The notes below the pieces were generated by a model. It worked only from the letters and a program-made list of their open reading frames with translations. It ran no database searches and was not told the origin of the DNA. A stretch of DNA of 45,099 bases from Lysobacterales bacterium (GTDB lineage Bacteria > Pseudomonadota > Gammaproteobacteria > Xanthomonadales > SZUA-36), in assembly GCA_011773845.1 (NCBI GenBank), contig WVWV01000156.1, forward strand, positions 28,589 through 73,687. Reading direction: 5' to 3'. A program made the translations under genes and the position numbers. Below, one piece after another: positions 18,851 through 27,933 of this stretch; position 1 is the stretch's first letter; each line of letters begins with the position of its first letter.

Positions 18851-19291
18851 TCAGGGCTCGATCCGGTTGATGATCGCCTGCAGGGCCAGCAGGTAACTCT
18901 CGCCGCGGAAACCGCTGATGACACCCAGCGCGATGTCCGCGAAGTAGCTGACCTGGCGGAACGGCTCGCGCGCGCTGACGGCCGAGAGGTGCACCTCGAC
19001 GAAGGGGATGCCGACCGCCAGCAGGGCGTCGCGCAGGGCCACGCTGGTGTGTGTATAGCCGGCCGGATTCAGAATCAGGTAATCCACCCCGTCCCGGGCG
19101 GCCTGTTGCACGGCATCCACCAGCGCGCCCTCGGAGTTGCTCTGCAGGTGATCGAGTTGCAGGCCGCAGGCCTCGGCCACCTCCTGCAGCTCCTGCATGA
19201 TGTCCTCCAGCGTCCGCTCGCCGTACTGCCCGGGCTCCCTGCTGCCCAGCAGGTTGAGGTTGGGTCCGTTGAGAACGCGGATTCTGGTCAC
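18851..19291 (-). CDS. aroQ: 3-dehydroquinate dehydratase, type II
   Basis: This 146-residue enzyme converts 3-dehydroquinate to 3-dehydroshikimate in the shikimate pathway. The start region '[22 protein letters not shown]' holds the flexible-loop Arg18 and catalytic Tyr23; '[13 protein letters not shown]', '[18 protein letters not shown]' and '[15 protein letters not shown]' complete the active site. I chose the GTG at 19291, preceded by GGGAGG; starting further upstream would add residues the family lacks. It leads the accB-accC-prmA transcript. The 130-base gap upstream is described separately. Confidence 0.95.
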   Translation of the reverse strand: MTRIRVLNGPNLNLLGSREPGQYGERTLEDIMQELQEVAEACGLQLDHLQSNSEGALVDAVQQAARDGVDYLILNPAGYTHTSVALRDALLAVGIPFVEVHLSAVSAREPFRQVSYFADIALGVISGFRGESYLLALQAIINRIEP

Positions 19292-19421
19292 GGCGACTGT
19301 CCCTCCCCGGGGCTGCCAAGTCTGCCCCAAAACGGAAAGATATTCCACAAAGTTCGCCGCCGAATTGGCGAAGATCGCCGCAGATTCGTTACATTTTCGT
19401 TAAATGAGCCCGGGCCTCGGC
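19292..19421. other. leader region of the aroQ-accBC-prmA operon
   Basis: A 130-base spacer between the tlpA-like stop and aroQ. It is richer in A and T than its surroundings and contains the short palindrome GGCGA-AGA-TCGCC (19367-19379), overlapped by another possible stem formed by TTCGCC and GGCGAA a few bases away. No clean -35/-10 pair is apparent. It probably holds the operon promoter. Confidence 0.35.
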
Positions 19422-19976
19422 TTACAGGTGACGGGTCACCTGGGCCAGCAGCTCCGCGCGGCTCAGTTCGCCCAGGTGCGTCCAGCGGACAATGCCCTGG
19501 CGGTCGATCAACACCGAGTAGGGCAGCAGGCCGGCGCGGTTGCCGTACACCAGCCCGGTCGCCATGACGTCCGCGCCACCGACCAGGATCGGGTAGGAGA
19601 TTTCCAGCTCGGCGGCGAAATCGCGGGCCGCCTGCACGTCGTCCAGAGCGATGCCGACGACCTGCAGGCCCTGCGCCTCGAACGACTGGTGCAACTCCGC
19701 CAGCATGGGCATCTCCGCGCGGCACGGAACACACCAGGTGGCCCAGAAATTGATCAGCACCAGCTGGCCGTCGAAATCGCCCGCCGACCAGCGCCGCCCA
19801 TCGCTGCCGCCGAGGGTGAAATCGGGGCGTCGGCGGCCAAGCAGTTCCGGGCCGCCCGCAGCCGGCATCATGGACGGCTCACGGCTCGATGCGTCGGCCA
19901 GGTGACGGGTGTACAGCCAGCCGGACGCCAGGCCGACCAGGCTGGCCACCAGCAACAGCAGCACCCGGTGCCTCAT
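19422..19976 (-). CDS. TlpA/ResA-like thiol-disulfide oxidoreductase
   Basis: A 184-residue membrane-anchored periplasmic thioredoxin-like protein: signal anchor at residues 4-22 (VLLLLVASLVGLASGWLY), then a redoxin domain with active site WCVPC (Cys82, Cys85) in 'LINFWATWCVPCRAEMPMLAELH', and the cis-proline region 'LPYSVLIDRQGIVRWTHLGEL'. Members reduce specific extracytoplasmic disulfides, for example in cytochrome c maturation or copper-centre assembly. The ATG overlaps the dsbD stop by four bases, so electrons from DsbD to this protein are a natural reading. The exact client is unknown. Confidence 0.9.
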   Translation of the reverse strand: MRHRVLLLLVASLVGLASGWLYTRHLADASSREPSMMPAAGGPELLGRRRPDFTLGGSDGRRWSAGDFDGQLVLINFWATWCVPCRAEMPMLAELHQSFEAQGLQVVGIALDDVQAARDFAAELEISYPILVGGADVMATGLVYGNRAGLLPYSVLIDRQGIVRWTHLGELSRAELLAQVTRHL

Positions 19977-22273
19977 CGGACCGCCGCCAGCACCTGTTGC
20001 AGGTGGGTCGAGAACTCCGCCGGGGTGAAATACCCCACCAGTCGGTAGGCCCGCAGCTCGTTACCCTGATGGTCGAAGAACAGGATAGCGGGCGGGCCGA
20101 TGATGTCGAAGCGCCCCATCAGCGCCTGGTCGATGGCATCGTGCCGGGTCACGTCCGCCTGCAGGGCCTCGAACTGCGCCAGCAGCGCAGCGACCTCCGG
20201 CTCCGGAAAGGTGTTGCGCTCCATGCGGATGCACTCCACGCACCAGTCCGCGTAAAAGTCGAGCATCGCCGGTCGGTCGGCAACGGCCAGGGCTTCGTCC
20301 AGATCGGCGAGCGACTTGATGCGCCTGAATTCCACCGATGGGGCGACGGAGCCGGTCGAGCCGCCGGCCAGGTGCGCCAGCGGGCGCGTCCAGCGATCAC
20401 CGCCGGACGCCGCACCGATTACCTCGATGGCCCCCAGCAGCAGCAGTATGAAACCCAGCGATTTGCGCGCCCGCCGCCAGCCGGTCGCACCCTCTGGCAG
20501 GCGTTCCAGGGCGCCCAGGTAGATCCCGCAGGCGATCGCCAGCGCACCCCACAGCAGCATGATCATCACCCCGGGCAGGATGCGTTCCAACATCCATACC
20601 GCCAGGGCCAGCAGGCCGACACCGAACACGGCTTTCACCGCCCCCATCCAGGCCCCGGCGGTGGGCAGCAATTTGCCGGCCGAAACGCCGAAGATGATCA
20701 ACGGCACGCCCATGCCCAGCGCCAGTGAAAACAGCGCCGAACCGCCCAGCAAGGCGCTGCCCGAGGCGCCGATGACGATCAGGGCCGCCGTCAGTGGCGG
20801 CGCCACGCACGGCCCCACGATCAGGGCGGAGAGCAGTCCCATCAGGGCCACACCGGCGAAGCGGCCGCCGGCCGGCCGGTTGCTGTAGCGGGCCAACGCG
20901 GTTTGCCAGCGCGCCGGCAGCTGCAGTTCGTAGAATCCGAACATCGACAGGGCCAGCAGCACGAACAGGGCGACGAATCCGCTGATGATCCACGGGTCCT
21001 GGAAATAGGCCTGCAGGTTCTGGCCGAACAGTCCGGCGATGACGCCCGCCACCGTGTAGGTCAGCGCCATCGCCAGCACATAGACCAATGACAGCGAGAA
21101 GGCCCGCCGTGTCGTCAGTTGCTCGCCCTCCCCCGCGATGATGCCCGACAGGATCGGGATCATCGGGAACACGCACGGCGTGAACGCCAGCAGCAGTCCG
21201 GCGATGAAGAAGGCTACTAGGGCCGCCGGCGGGTTGCGGGTGAGCAACGAGGCCAGCCGGTCCTGCTCGCTGACCGGCGCGGCCGGCAGCTCGGCGCCGG
21301 ACGAAGCGCCCGGCACGGGCCCCAGGATGGCGGCCGCGGCAGCCGCCAGCTGCACCTCGCGCACACCGCTCTGGGGCGGATAGCAGATGTCGCCATCGCG
21401 GCAGCCCTGGTAGTCCGCCTCCAGTTGCACCGACTGGGCCGGTCCGGCCGGCCGGTTGAGGCGTACCGGAATTTCCACCTGCCCGAAAATCACCGGCACG
21501 GGGCCAAACTCCGGGTCGTCCTTGATCTCGCCCGCCGGCAGCACCGCCTCGCGCACCGCGAAGGGCCCGTCTCCCACCACCCGAAAGGCGAACTTGTCCA
21601 CGTAGAGGTAGTAGCCCGGCTGGGCCGTGAATCGCACCAGCACCGTCTCGGCGTTCAGACCGACCGCCTCGTAAGTGAACGCTTCTTCCGGCAGCAGCGC
21701 GCTGGCGCCGGCTTCCAGCCCGAGGCTGGCGGCGGCGCTCGCGCCGCCCAGCGCGCTCGCGAGCGTGGCAGCGCCGGCATCCATGGGCAGCTCGACCCGG
21801 ACGAGCTGCTCGGTCGGCGGGTAGCAGAGCACATCCTCCAGGCAGCCCTGCGATCGGACCTTCAGGTCCAGCGACCGGGTCTCCGGCGGCACCGTTGCGA
21901 GCGGGAGGCCGACAGCCAGGCGGCCATGGAACTTGATCACCTCCTCGCCCAGCAACGGGTCGAAGGATTGCTCGCCGGGCGGAACCGAGGCCTCGCCGAG
22001 CACCACCCCCGGGGTGTCGGCGGTGAACCGCAGAAAGCGATTGTGATACAGGTAGTAGCCGGGCTCGATGTCCCAGCGCACCTCCACCCGGTCCCGGCTG
22101 AGGGCGGTGGCCGAGATGCGAAACACTTCCGAATAATCGCGCACCTCGTCGAATTCGATGGCCGATGCGGGAGCCGCCGCCCACACCAGCCACAGCGAGG
22201 CCAGCGCACGCAGCACAGCGCCCGGCGCCCGGCGCCGCGCGTCCCGCTCCTGCCTCAACTCATGGCTGCACAT
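19973..22273 (-). CDS. dsbD: thiol:disulfide interchange protein DsbD with two alpha domains
   Basis: A 766-residue inner-membrane protein that carries electrons from cytoplasmic thioredoxin to periplasmic thiol proteins. After a signal (residues about 20-38) there are two tandem DsbD-alpha-like domains. The first has the pair Cys144/Cys150 in 'GCLEDVLCYPP', the second Cys291/Cys297 in 'GCRDGDICYPP'. Standard DsbD has one. The central transmembrane domain holds 'FTPCVFPMIPILSGI' (Cys367) and 'GPCVAPPLTAALIVIGASG', and the C-terminal thioredoxin-like gamma domain has 'YADWCVECIRME'. The ATG at 22273 follows GGAG and overlaps the cutA end by 14 bases. It sits between cutA and the TlpA-like gene. 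Confidence 0.95.
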   Translation of the reverse strand: MCSHELRQERDARRRAPGAVLRALASLWLVWAAAPASAIEFDEVRDYSEVFRISATALSRDRVEVRWDIEPGYYLYHNRFLRFTADTPGVVLGEASVPPGEQSFDPLLGEEVIKFHGRLAVGLPLATVPPETRSLDLKVRSQGCLEDVLCYPPTEQLVRVELPMDAGAATLASALGGASAAASLGLEAGASALLPEEAFTYEAVGLNAETVLVRFTAQPGYYLYVDKFAFRVVGDGPFAVREAVLPAGEIKDDPEFGPVPVIFGQVEIPVRLNRPAGPAQSVQLEADYQGCRDGDICYPPQSGVREVQLAAAAAAILGPVPGASSGAELPAAPVSEQDRLASLLTRNPPAALVAFFIAGLLLAFTPCVFPMIPILSGIIAGEGEQLTTRRAFSLSLVYVLAMALTYTVAGVIAGLFGQNLQAYFQDPWIISGFVALFVLLALSMFGFYELQLPARWQTALARYSNRPAGGRFAGVALMGLLSALIVGPCVAPPLTAALIVIGASGSALLGGSALFSLALGMGVPLIIFGVSAGKLLPTAGAWMGAVKAVFGVGLLALAVWMLERILPGVMIMLLWGALAIACGIYLGALERLPEGATGWRRARKSLGFILLLLGAIEVIGAASGGDRWTRPLAHLAGGSTGSVAPSVEFRRIKSLADLDEALAVADRPAMLDFYADWCVECIRMERNTFPEPEVAALLAQFEALQADVTRHDAIDQALMGRFDIIGPPAILFFDHQGNELRAYRLVGYFTPAEFSTHLQQVLAAVR

Positions 22274-22580
22274 TTCGCTCCATCCATGCCAGGTACTCGG
22301 GCGCCACCCGCTGGGCCGCCAATGCCACGACCTCCGGTACATCGTACGGGTGATGCTCATTGATCCAGGCCTCGAGGTCCGCATACGCGCTCGGCAAGGT
22401 CTTGATGACCAGCAACACCTCGCGATCCCGGTTCACCTCGCCCTGCCAGCGATAAATAGACCGGACATCCGGCAGTACGTTCACGCAAGCCGCCAGCCCC
22501 CGCTCCACCAGCTGCGCAGCCAGGCGCTCGGCCACCTCGATGTCCGGACAGGTACACAAAACCACCAGCGCGTCTCGCAT
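22260..22580 (-). CDS. cutA: divalent cation tolerance protein CutA
   Basis: A 106-residue protein of the trimeric CutA1 family: 'ALVVLCTCPDIEVAERLAAQLVERGLAACVNVLPDVRSIYRWQGEV', then 'LLVIKTLPSAYADLEAWINEHHPYDVPEVVAL' (read in pieces). The family is linked to copper tolerance in E. coli, although the mechanism is unclear. Translation from ATG at 22580 gives the usual length. It is the first gene of cutA-dsbD-tlpA, which is also the order in E. coli (cutA-dsbD). An FNR-like site lies 71 bases upstream in the divergent spacer. Confidence 0.95.
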   Translation of the reverse strand: MRDALVVLCTCPDIEVAERLAAQLVERGLAACVNVLPDVRSIYRWQGEVNRDREVLLVIKTLPSAYADLEAWINEHHPYDVPEVVALAAQRVAPEYLAWMERNVQP

Positions 22581-22650
22581 GCCCCGGATTTTAGCCAATT
22601 CGGTGCCGCACGGTGCGCCTTTCCGCCCCGGCCGGCCACCTGAACCGGGC

Positions 22651-22692
22651 TTGTTCCAGATCAACCCTGCAACGCCATGCCAGTGCTAACGT
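22651..22692 (+). promoter_or_regulatory. FNR/ANR-type site and -10 element upstream of the flavin-reductase operon
   Basis: TTGTTCCAGATCAA (22651-22664) matches the FNR/ANR consensus TTGAT-N4-ATCAA at nine of ten defined bases. A -10-like TAACGT lies at 22687-22692. The distance from the site's centre to the first -10 base is 29.5, so the site is centred at about -41.5, the classic class II activator position. It also lies upstream of the divergent cutA operon. The -10 matches only three of six bases, and no FNR gene is visible here. Confidence 0.55.
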
Positions 22693-22735
22693 GATGTCGC
22701 TGCGAGGTTTTTCCGCCAACGGGCAGGGACATGCG

Positions 22736-23347
22736 ATGCCGACCGATACCGGGCCGGGCCATCTGGTCGAACTGAATACGACGCAACCCATATGGGAATG
22801 CTTCTACTGGGTGGCGCCGCTGGTGCTGATCGGCACCCGCGAAGCGGACGGCGGCCATGACCTGGCGCCCAAGCACATGGTCACGCCACTCGGCTGGCAA
22901 AACTACTTCGGCTTCGTCTGCGAGCCACGGCACCGCACCTACCAGAACGCCCGGCGCGAGGGTGCGTTCACGGTCAGCTACCCGCGTCCCTCGCAACTCG
23001 TGGAAACCAGCCTGGCCGCCTCCCCGCGGGACTCCGACGGGAACAAGCCAGCGCTCGATGCCCTGCCGGTGTTCGCCGCCCTCGGGGTGGACGCCCCTCT
23101 GCTGCGCGGCGGCTACCTGTTCCTCGAGTGCGCCCTCGAGCGCGTCATCGACGGCTTCGGAAACAACAGCCTGGTGGTGGGCCGGATCACGGCGGCCCGC
23201 ATCGATCCGAGCGTGCAGCGACACGCGGACGGCGACCCGCAGGCGCTGCTGAAGAACGCCCCGTTGCTGGTCTATCTGCACCCCGAGCGGTTCGCGTCCA
23301 TCGATCAGAGCTTCTCGTTTCCGTTCCCGGCCGGGATGCGAAAATGA
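22736..23347 (+). CDS. flavin reductase-like FMN-binding split-barrel protein
   Basis: A 203-residue protein of the flavin-reductase-like family: 'IWECFYWVAPLVLIGTREADGGHDLAPKHMVTPLG', 'YFGFVCEPRHRTYQNARREGAFTVSYP' and 'GYLFLECALERVIDGFGNNSLVVGRI' follow the split-barrel pattern in which FMN is bound at the NARREG-like turn. Such proteins reduce flavin with NAD(P)H or simply hold FMN. I chose ATG at 22736 behind CAGGGA. The stop overlaps the following M20 peptidase gene (ATGA), so they are coupled. An FNR-type site is upstream. The partner and substrate are not known. Confidence 0.82.
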   Translation: MPTDTGPGHLVELNTTQPIWECFYWVAPLVLIGTREADGGHDLAPKHMVTPLGWQNYFGFVCEPRHRTYQNARREGAFTVSYPRPSQLVETSLAASPRDSDGNKPALDALPVFAALGVDAPLLRGGYLFLECALERVIDGFGNNSLVVGRITAARIDPSVQRHADGDPQALLKNAPLLVYLHPERFASIDQSFSFPFPAGMRK

Positions 23348-24546
23348 ACCGGGCCAGCCAGGGGCCGGCCCCGGCCGCGGTGCTCGAGCACATGCTGGCG
23401 CGCGGGCCGGAGCTGGTCGCCACCCTGCAACAACTGACCGAGGCCGAATCCCCCTCCGACGACCCGCACGCGCAGGGCGCCGTGCGTGAGGTGATCGCGC
23501 GCCAGCTCCAGGCGCTTGACTACCGGGTGCGGCGTATCCCGGGACGACAAAGCGGCGGCATGCTGTTCGCGCGCCCCGCGGAGCGCGCTCGCGGCGGCCC
23601 TCTGCAACTGCTGCTGGGCCATTACGACACCGTCTGGCCGCGCGGCACGCTGGCCCGCATGCCCTTCGAGGTGGAGGGAGACACCGTGCGCGGACCGGGC
23701 GTGTACGACATGAAAGGCGGCATCACGCAGCTGTTGCTGGCGCTGGGAGCGCTGCGGCACTTCGACTCCACGCCCGAGGTGACGCCGCTGGTATTTCTCA
23801 ACTCGGACGAGGAGGTCGGCAGCCGGGAAAGCACCCGCTACATCGCCCAGCTGGCCCGGCTCGCGGACCGCTCGCTGGTGATGGAGCCCTCGCTCGGCAG
23901 CTCCGGGCGGCTCAAGACCACGCGCAAGGGCATTGCCCGCTTCACGGTGACGGTGGAGGGCCAGGCGGCGCACGCCGGCCTCGACCCTGGCGCCGGCGCC
24001 AGCGCCATCCTCGAGCTCTCGCACGTCATCCAGTCGCTGTTCGCCCTCAACGACGCCGAGCGCGGCATCAGCGTCAACGTCGGCACCATCGATGGCGGTC
24101 TGCGGCCCAACGTGGTGGCCCCGGTCAGCCAGGCGGAAGTGGATGTGCGGGTGGCCGACCGCCGCGACGGCGAGGCCGTCGAACGCGCGATCCGCGACCT
24201 GCGCCCGGCGATCCCGGGAACCCGCCTGCGCGTTACCGGGGGGTTCGGGCGTCCGCCCATGGAGGCCACGCCCGCCAACCGCCGCTTGTGGCGGCTGGCC
24301 GCCCGGCTGGGCGGCGAACTCGGCCTCGACCTGCGGGAGGGTATGGCGGGCGGCGGCTCGGACGGTTGCACCACGAGCCGGTACACCGCGACCCTTGATG
24401 GCCTCGGCGCCGTGGGTGACGGCGCGCATGCACCCCACGAGCATCTGCGCGTCGGCCACACCCTGGAACGCGCCGCCTTGCTGACCCTGTTGTTGCTGGC
24501 CGAGCCGGTCGGGGGCGGCGACAAGGAGCGCCTGCATGCCGCATGA
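23344..24546 (+). CDS. M20 family metallopeptidase (carboxypeptidase G2-like)
   Basis: A 400-residue zinc hydrolase. The two-metal site is complete: His93 and Asp95 in 'LGHYDTVWPRGT', Asp122 in 'YDMKGG', Glu156/Glu157 in 'NSDEEVGS', Glu181 in 'MEPSLGS', and a histidine near the C-terminus in 'HAPHEHL'. The dimerisation insert contains 'ARFTVTVEGQAAHAGLDPGAGASAILEL'. Relatives of the CPG2 type release C-terminal glutamate or deacylate N-acyl amino acids. No signal peptide is seen, so it is cytoplasmic. It is coupled to the flavin-reductase-like gene and overlaps the next gene by 11 bases, so the three proteins probably act in one pathway. Confidence 0.9.
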   Translation: MNRASQGPAPAAVLEHMLARGPELVATLQQLTEAESPSDDPHAQGAVREVIARQLQALDYRVRRIPGRQSGGMLFARPAERARGGPLQLLLGHYDTVWPRGTLARMPFEVEGDTVRGPGVYDMKGGITQLLLALGALRHFDSTPEVTPLVFLNSDEEVGSRESTRYIAQLARLADRSLVMEPSLGSSGRLKTTRKGIARFTVTVEGQAAHAGLDPGAGASAILELSHVIQSLFALNDAERGISVNVGTIDGGLRPNVVAPVSQAEVDVRVADRRDGEAVERAIRDLRPAIPGTRLRVTGGFGRPPMEATPANRRLWRLAARLGGELGLDLREGMAGGGSDGCTTSRYTATLDGLGAVGDGAHAPHEHLRVGHTLERAALLTLLLLAEPVGGGDKERLHAA

Positions 24547-25612
24547 GCTCCCACCCCGGCCCCTGCCGCACTACTTCTTCGCCTCGATCACCCGGGCATC
24601 CGATCTGTGGTCACGGCCCTTCGAGGTGCTGCCGCTGGACCGCGCACGGTGGAACAATGGCGACTTCGTAGTCGGCCGCGTGACCGGCAAGCGCAACCGC
24701 CTGTACGTTTGTGAGACGCGCAGCGGGCGGATGGCCAGCGTGGTGCGCGGCGACCTGCTGGTGGGCGCGCTCGGGCAGCGCGCCGCCACGCTCGAGGGGG
24801 TGGGTGACTGGCGGGCGATCGGCCCGGACCTCGAGATGGACTCGCTGACCGCCGCCGGCCTGTTCGGCAAGGCGACCTCGGTCTCACCCTCGCTGCCCGA
24901 CCTCATGCGCCTGGAATATCGCGGCCACGTGACCCGCAACGGCCGCGCGCTGTCGATGCGGCATTTCATTCGCCACCGTGCGCCGGTGAGCTTCGAGATG
25001 CCGGTCATACTGCTCATTGGCACTTCCATGTCTGCCGGCAAGACCACCGCCGGTCAGGTGATCATCCGGGCGCTGAAATACCGGGGCCGGACCGTGGTGG
25101 GGGCCAAGCTGACGGGCGCGGCCCGCTACCAGGACATCCTCAGCTTCCGGGACGCGGGGGCGGATCACGTCATCGATTTCGTGGAGGCGGGCCTGCCCTC
25201 GACCGTGTGCTCCGAGCAGGAGTTCCGGGCGGCCCTGGATAACCTGCTGGGCCACATCCAGGCCACCGGCGCCGAATTCCTGGTGGCCGAGGCGGGTGCC
25301 TCGCCGCTGGAGCCATACAACGGCTCGGTGGCGATGGAGGTGCTGCGCCCGCACGTGCGGTTTGCCGTGCTGTGCGCCTCCGACCCCTACGCCGCGCTCG
25401 GGGTGCAGACGGCCTACGGCAGGCATCTGAGGGCCGACCTGGTCAGCGGGCCAGCGGCCAATACCCGCGCCGCCATCGAACTGGTGAAAAAACTGACCGG
25501 CCTGCCCGCGCTGAACCTGCTCGACCGCCATTCCTACCCGGCCCTGACCGACATGCTCGAGGCGGCGCTCGAAGGTGCGCCAGGCCGGGAGACCGTGCGC
25601 CGGGCCCAATAA
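24536..25612 (+). CDS. P-loop protein of unknown function (DUF1611/MobB-like)
   Basis: A 358-residue cytoplasmic protein. Residues about 40-150 look beta-rich ('NGDFVVGRVTGKRNRLYVCE', 'SVVRGDLLVGALGQR'). The C-terminal half is a P-loop domain with 'LIGTSMSAGKTTAGQV' (P-loop 162-170), 'GRTVVGAKLTGAARYQD', 'EFLVAEAGASPLEPYNG' and 'CASDPYAALGVQTAYG'. The loop resembles DUF1611 proteins, some of which (DgcN) N-acetylate D-glutamate, and dethiobiotin-synthase-like or MobB-like NTPases. That link is distant and by eye. AAGGAG precedes the ATG at 24536, inside the M20 peptidase gene. Pairing with an M20 deacylase suggests an N-acyl amino-acid or peptide substrate; this is inference. Confidence 0.7.
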   Translation: MPHELPPRPLPHYFFASITRASDLWSRPFEVLPLDRARWNNGDFVVGRVTGKRNRLYVCETRSGRMASVVRGDLLVGALGQRAATLEGVGDWRAIGPDLEMDSLTAAGLFGKATSVSPSLPDLMRLEYRGHVTRNGRALSMRHFIRHRAPVSFEMPVILLIGTSMSAGKTTAGQVIIRALKYRGRTVVGAKLTGAARYQDILSFRDAGADHVIDFVEAGLPSTVCSEQEFRAALDNLLGHIQATGAEFLVAEAGASPLEPYNGSVAMEVLRPHVRFAVLCASDPYAALGVQTAYGRHLRADLVSGPAANTRAAIELVKKLTGLPALNLLDRHSYPALTDMLEAALEGAPGRETVRRAQ

Positions 25613-25614
25613 CG

Positions 25615-25647
25615 AAAAAACCGGCCCGGTCATGTGACCGGGCCGGT
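25615..25647 (-). terminator. rho-independent terminator of hppA
   Basis: A 12-base perfect stem, CCGGCCCGGTCA (25621-25632) with TGACCGGGCCGG (25635-25646), has a run of six A on its left (25615-25620). On the minus strand this reads hairpin followed by U-run, so it terminates leftward transcription from hppA. For the rightward P-loop gene it has no U-run. Confidence 0.85.
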
Positions 25648-25678
25648 CGGTACTGCCCCGGCGCGAGGCCTTGCCCGC

Positions 25679-27694
25679 CTACAGCAGCGTGACGATGAGC
25701 AATGCCACGATGTTGATGATCTTGATCAGCGGGTTGATGGCCGGCCCGGCGGTGTCCTTGTAGGGGTCACCCACGGTATCGCCGGTGACGGCCGCCGCAT
25801 GGGCCTCGGTGCCCTTGCCGCCGAAATTGCCGTCTTCGATGTATTTCTTGGCATTATCCCAGGCGCCCCCGCCGGTGGTCATCGAAATGGCCACGAACAG
25901 GCCCGTCACGATGGTGCCGACCAGCAGGCCGCCCAGAGCCTCCGGACCGATCAGCATGCCCACCACGATGGGCACCAGCAGCGGCAGCAGCGAGGGTACG
26001 ATCATCTCCCGGATCGCCGCGCGGGTCAGCAGGTCGACCGCGGTCGAGTAATCCGGCTTGGTCGTGCCTTCCATGATGCCGTCGATCTCACGGAACTGGC
26101 GGCGCACCTCGTTGACCACCGAGCCGGCTGCCCGGCCGACGGCTTCCATCGCCAGCGCGCCGAACAGGAACGGCACCAGGCCACCGAGAAACAGGCCGAT
26201 GAGCACCTCGTGATTCGAGAGGTCGAAGCTCATCTGCGAAAACCCGGCCTTGGTGAGGCTGTTGGTGTAATCCGCGAACAGCACCAGCGCGGCCAGGCCG
26301 GCGGAACCGATGGCGTAGCCCTTGGTCACCGCCTTGGTCGTGTTGCCCACCGCATCCAGCGCGTCGGTGGTCTTGCGCACATCGGCCGGCAGCTCCGCCA
26401 TCTCGGCGATGCCGCCGGCGTTATCGGTGATGGGACCGAAAGCATCCAGCGCGACGATCATGCCGGTCATGGACAACATGGTGGTCGCGGCGATGGCGAT
26501 GCCGTACAGGCCGTGGAGCTCATAGGCGCCCCAGATGGAGGCGCACACCGCCAGCACCGGCAGCGCGGTGGCCTTCATGGACACACCGAGGCCGGCGATG
26601 ATGTTGGTGGCGTGGCCGGTGGTGGAGGCTGCCGCAACCTTCCTGACCGGGCTGAACTCGGTGCCCGTGTAATACTCGGTGATGGCGACCATGGCCGCGG
26701 TCAGCACGAGGCCGATCAGGGCGGCGAAATACAGGCTGGAGGCATCCTCGCCCATCATGGACCGGGTCACCGGATAGAACATGATGGCCGCCAGCACACC
26801 GGACACGATCACGCCCTTGTACAGGGCGGGCATGATGCGGCCGCTCTTGCCCGTACGGACGAAAAACGTGCCGACCACCGAGGCAATGATGGACAGGCCA
26901 CCCAGTACCATCGGGTATATGACCGCATTGGCGCCCAGCGCCTCCGCCGTCAGGCTGCCCAGCAGCATGGTGGCGATCAGGGTGACCGCATAGGTTTCGA
27001 ACAGGTCGGCCGCCATGCCGGCGCAGTCCCCGACGTTGTCGCCCACGTTGTCCGCGATGACCGCCGGGTTGCGCGGATCGTCCTCGGGAATGCCCGCCTC
27101 GACCTTGCCCACCAGGTCCGCGCCGACGTCGGCGCCCTTGGTGAAGATGCCGCCGCCCAGGCGGGCGAAGATGGAGATCAGCGAGCCGCCGAAGGCCAGC
27201 CCGATCAGCGCGTGAATGGTGTCGTCCTCATTGAACCCCAGCCTGCCGAGCAGCGCGTAATAGCCAGCCACTCCCAGCAGGCCGAGGCCGACCACCAGCA
27301 GGCCGGTGATGGCGCCGCCCCGGAACGCGATGTTGAGCGCCGGCGACAGGCCCTTTTGGGCCGCCTCGGCGGTGCGGACGTTGGCGCGCACCGACACGAA
27401 CATGCCGATGTAACCGGCCAGCCCGGAGAAGACGGCGCCGATCGCGAACCCTGCCGCGGTGGCCCAATCCAGCGCCAGGCCGACCACCAGGAACAACACG
27501 ACGCCCACGGCGCTGATGGTCGCGTACTGCCGGTTCATGTACGCCTTGGCGCCCTCCTGGATCGCGGCTGCGATCCCCTGCATTTTCTCGTTGCCGGCCG
27601 GTTGGGCCAGAATCCAGCGGGACGCGAACACGCCGTACAACACCGCGAGGATGGCGGAACCGAGGGTCAGCCAAAGCGCGATCTCGTTACTCAT
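25679..27694 (-). CDS. hppA: membrane-bound proton-translocating pyrophosphatase, K+-independent type
   Basis: A 671-residue, about 16-helix integral membrane enzyme that pumps protons with PPi hydrolysis (and can run in reverse). The substrate site is the nearly invariant '[17 protein letters not shown]' followed by '[26 protein letters not shown]' (residues 185-227), and a second acidic loop '[16 protein letters not shown]' at 417-432. At the position that sets potassium dependence it reads '[10 protein letters not shown]', with Lys454 and Thr457, as in K+-independent H+-PPases. GAGGAGAG precedes the ATG. A terminator follows. The neighbouring PPi-phosphofructokinase fits a pyrophosphate-based energy economy. 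Confidence 0.96.
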   Translation of the reverse strand: MSNEIALWLTLGSAILAVLYGVFASRWILAQPAGNEKMQGIAAAIQEGAKAYMNRQYATISAVGVVLFLVVGLALDWATAAGFAIGAVFSGLAGYIGMFVSVRANVRTAEAAQKGLSPALNIAFRGGAITGLLVVGLGLLGVAGYYALLGRLGFNEDDTIHALIGLAFGGSLISIFARLGGGIFTKGADVGADLVGKVEAGIPEDDPRNPAVIADNVGDNVGDCAGMAADLFETYAVTLIATMLLGSLTAEALGANAVIYPMVLGGLSIIASVVGTFFVRTGKSGRIMPALYKGVIVSGVLAAIMFYPVTRSMMGEDASSLYFAALIGLVLTAAMVAITEYYTGTEFSPVRKVAAASTTGHATNIIAGLGVSMKATALPVLAVCASIWGAYELHGLYGIAIAATTMLSMTGMIVALDAFGPITDNAGGIAEMAELPADVRKTTDALDAVGNTTKAVTKGYAIGSAGLAALVLFADYTNSLTKAGFSQMSFDLSNHEVLIGLFLGGLVPFLFGALAMEAVGRAAGSVVNEVRRQFREIDGIMEGTTKPDYSTAVDLLTRAAIREMIVPSLLPLLVPIVVGMLIGPEALGGLLVGTIVTGLFVAISMTTGGGAWDNAKKYIEDGNFGGKGTEAHAAAVTGDTVGDPYKDTAGPAINPLIKIINIVALLIVTLL

Positions 27695-27933
27695 CAGTCT
27701 CTCCTCATCAGGCCTTCATGGCCCTGCAAACGATTGGCTACCAGCGGCGACCGCAATCACCTTCTCATCGCGACCCCGGCGGGGGCCGATGCGGATTCGA
27801 GCAGGTGCTTGCACTCCAAGTCGTGGCCGACGCTGTTCCGGCGGGCCCCCGTTTCAGGTGCCCCCGAAAGGCGCGCTATGTTAGCACAGTTGGGCACCCG
27901 CATTGTCTTGCGCCGCCGGGCGATGCGCGCCGT
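27695..27933. other. intergenic region between hppA and the M28 peptidase gene
   Basis: A 239-base spacer in which both neighbours run leftward. It should hold the hppA promoter. Candidate -10 elements (TAACAT near 27880 on the minus strand) lack a convincing -35. No open frame with family features and no terminator for the M28 gene was seen. Confidence 0.4.
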
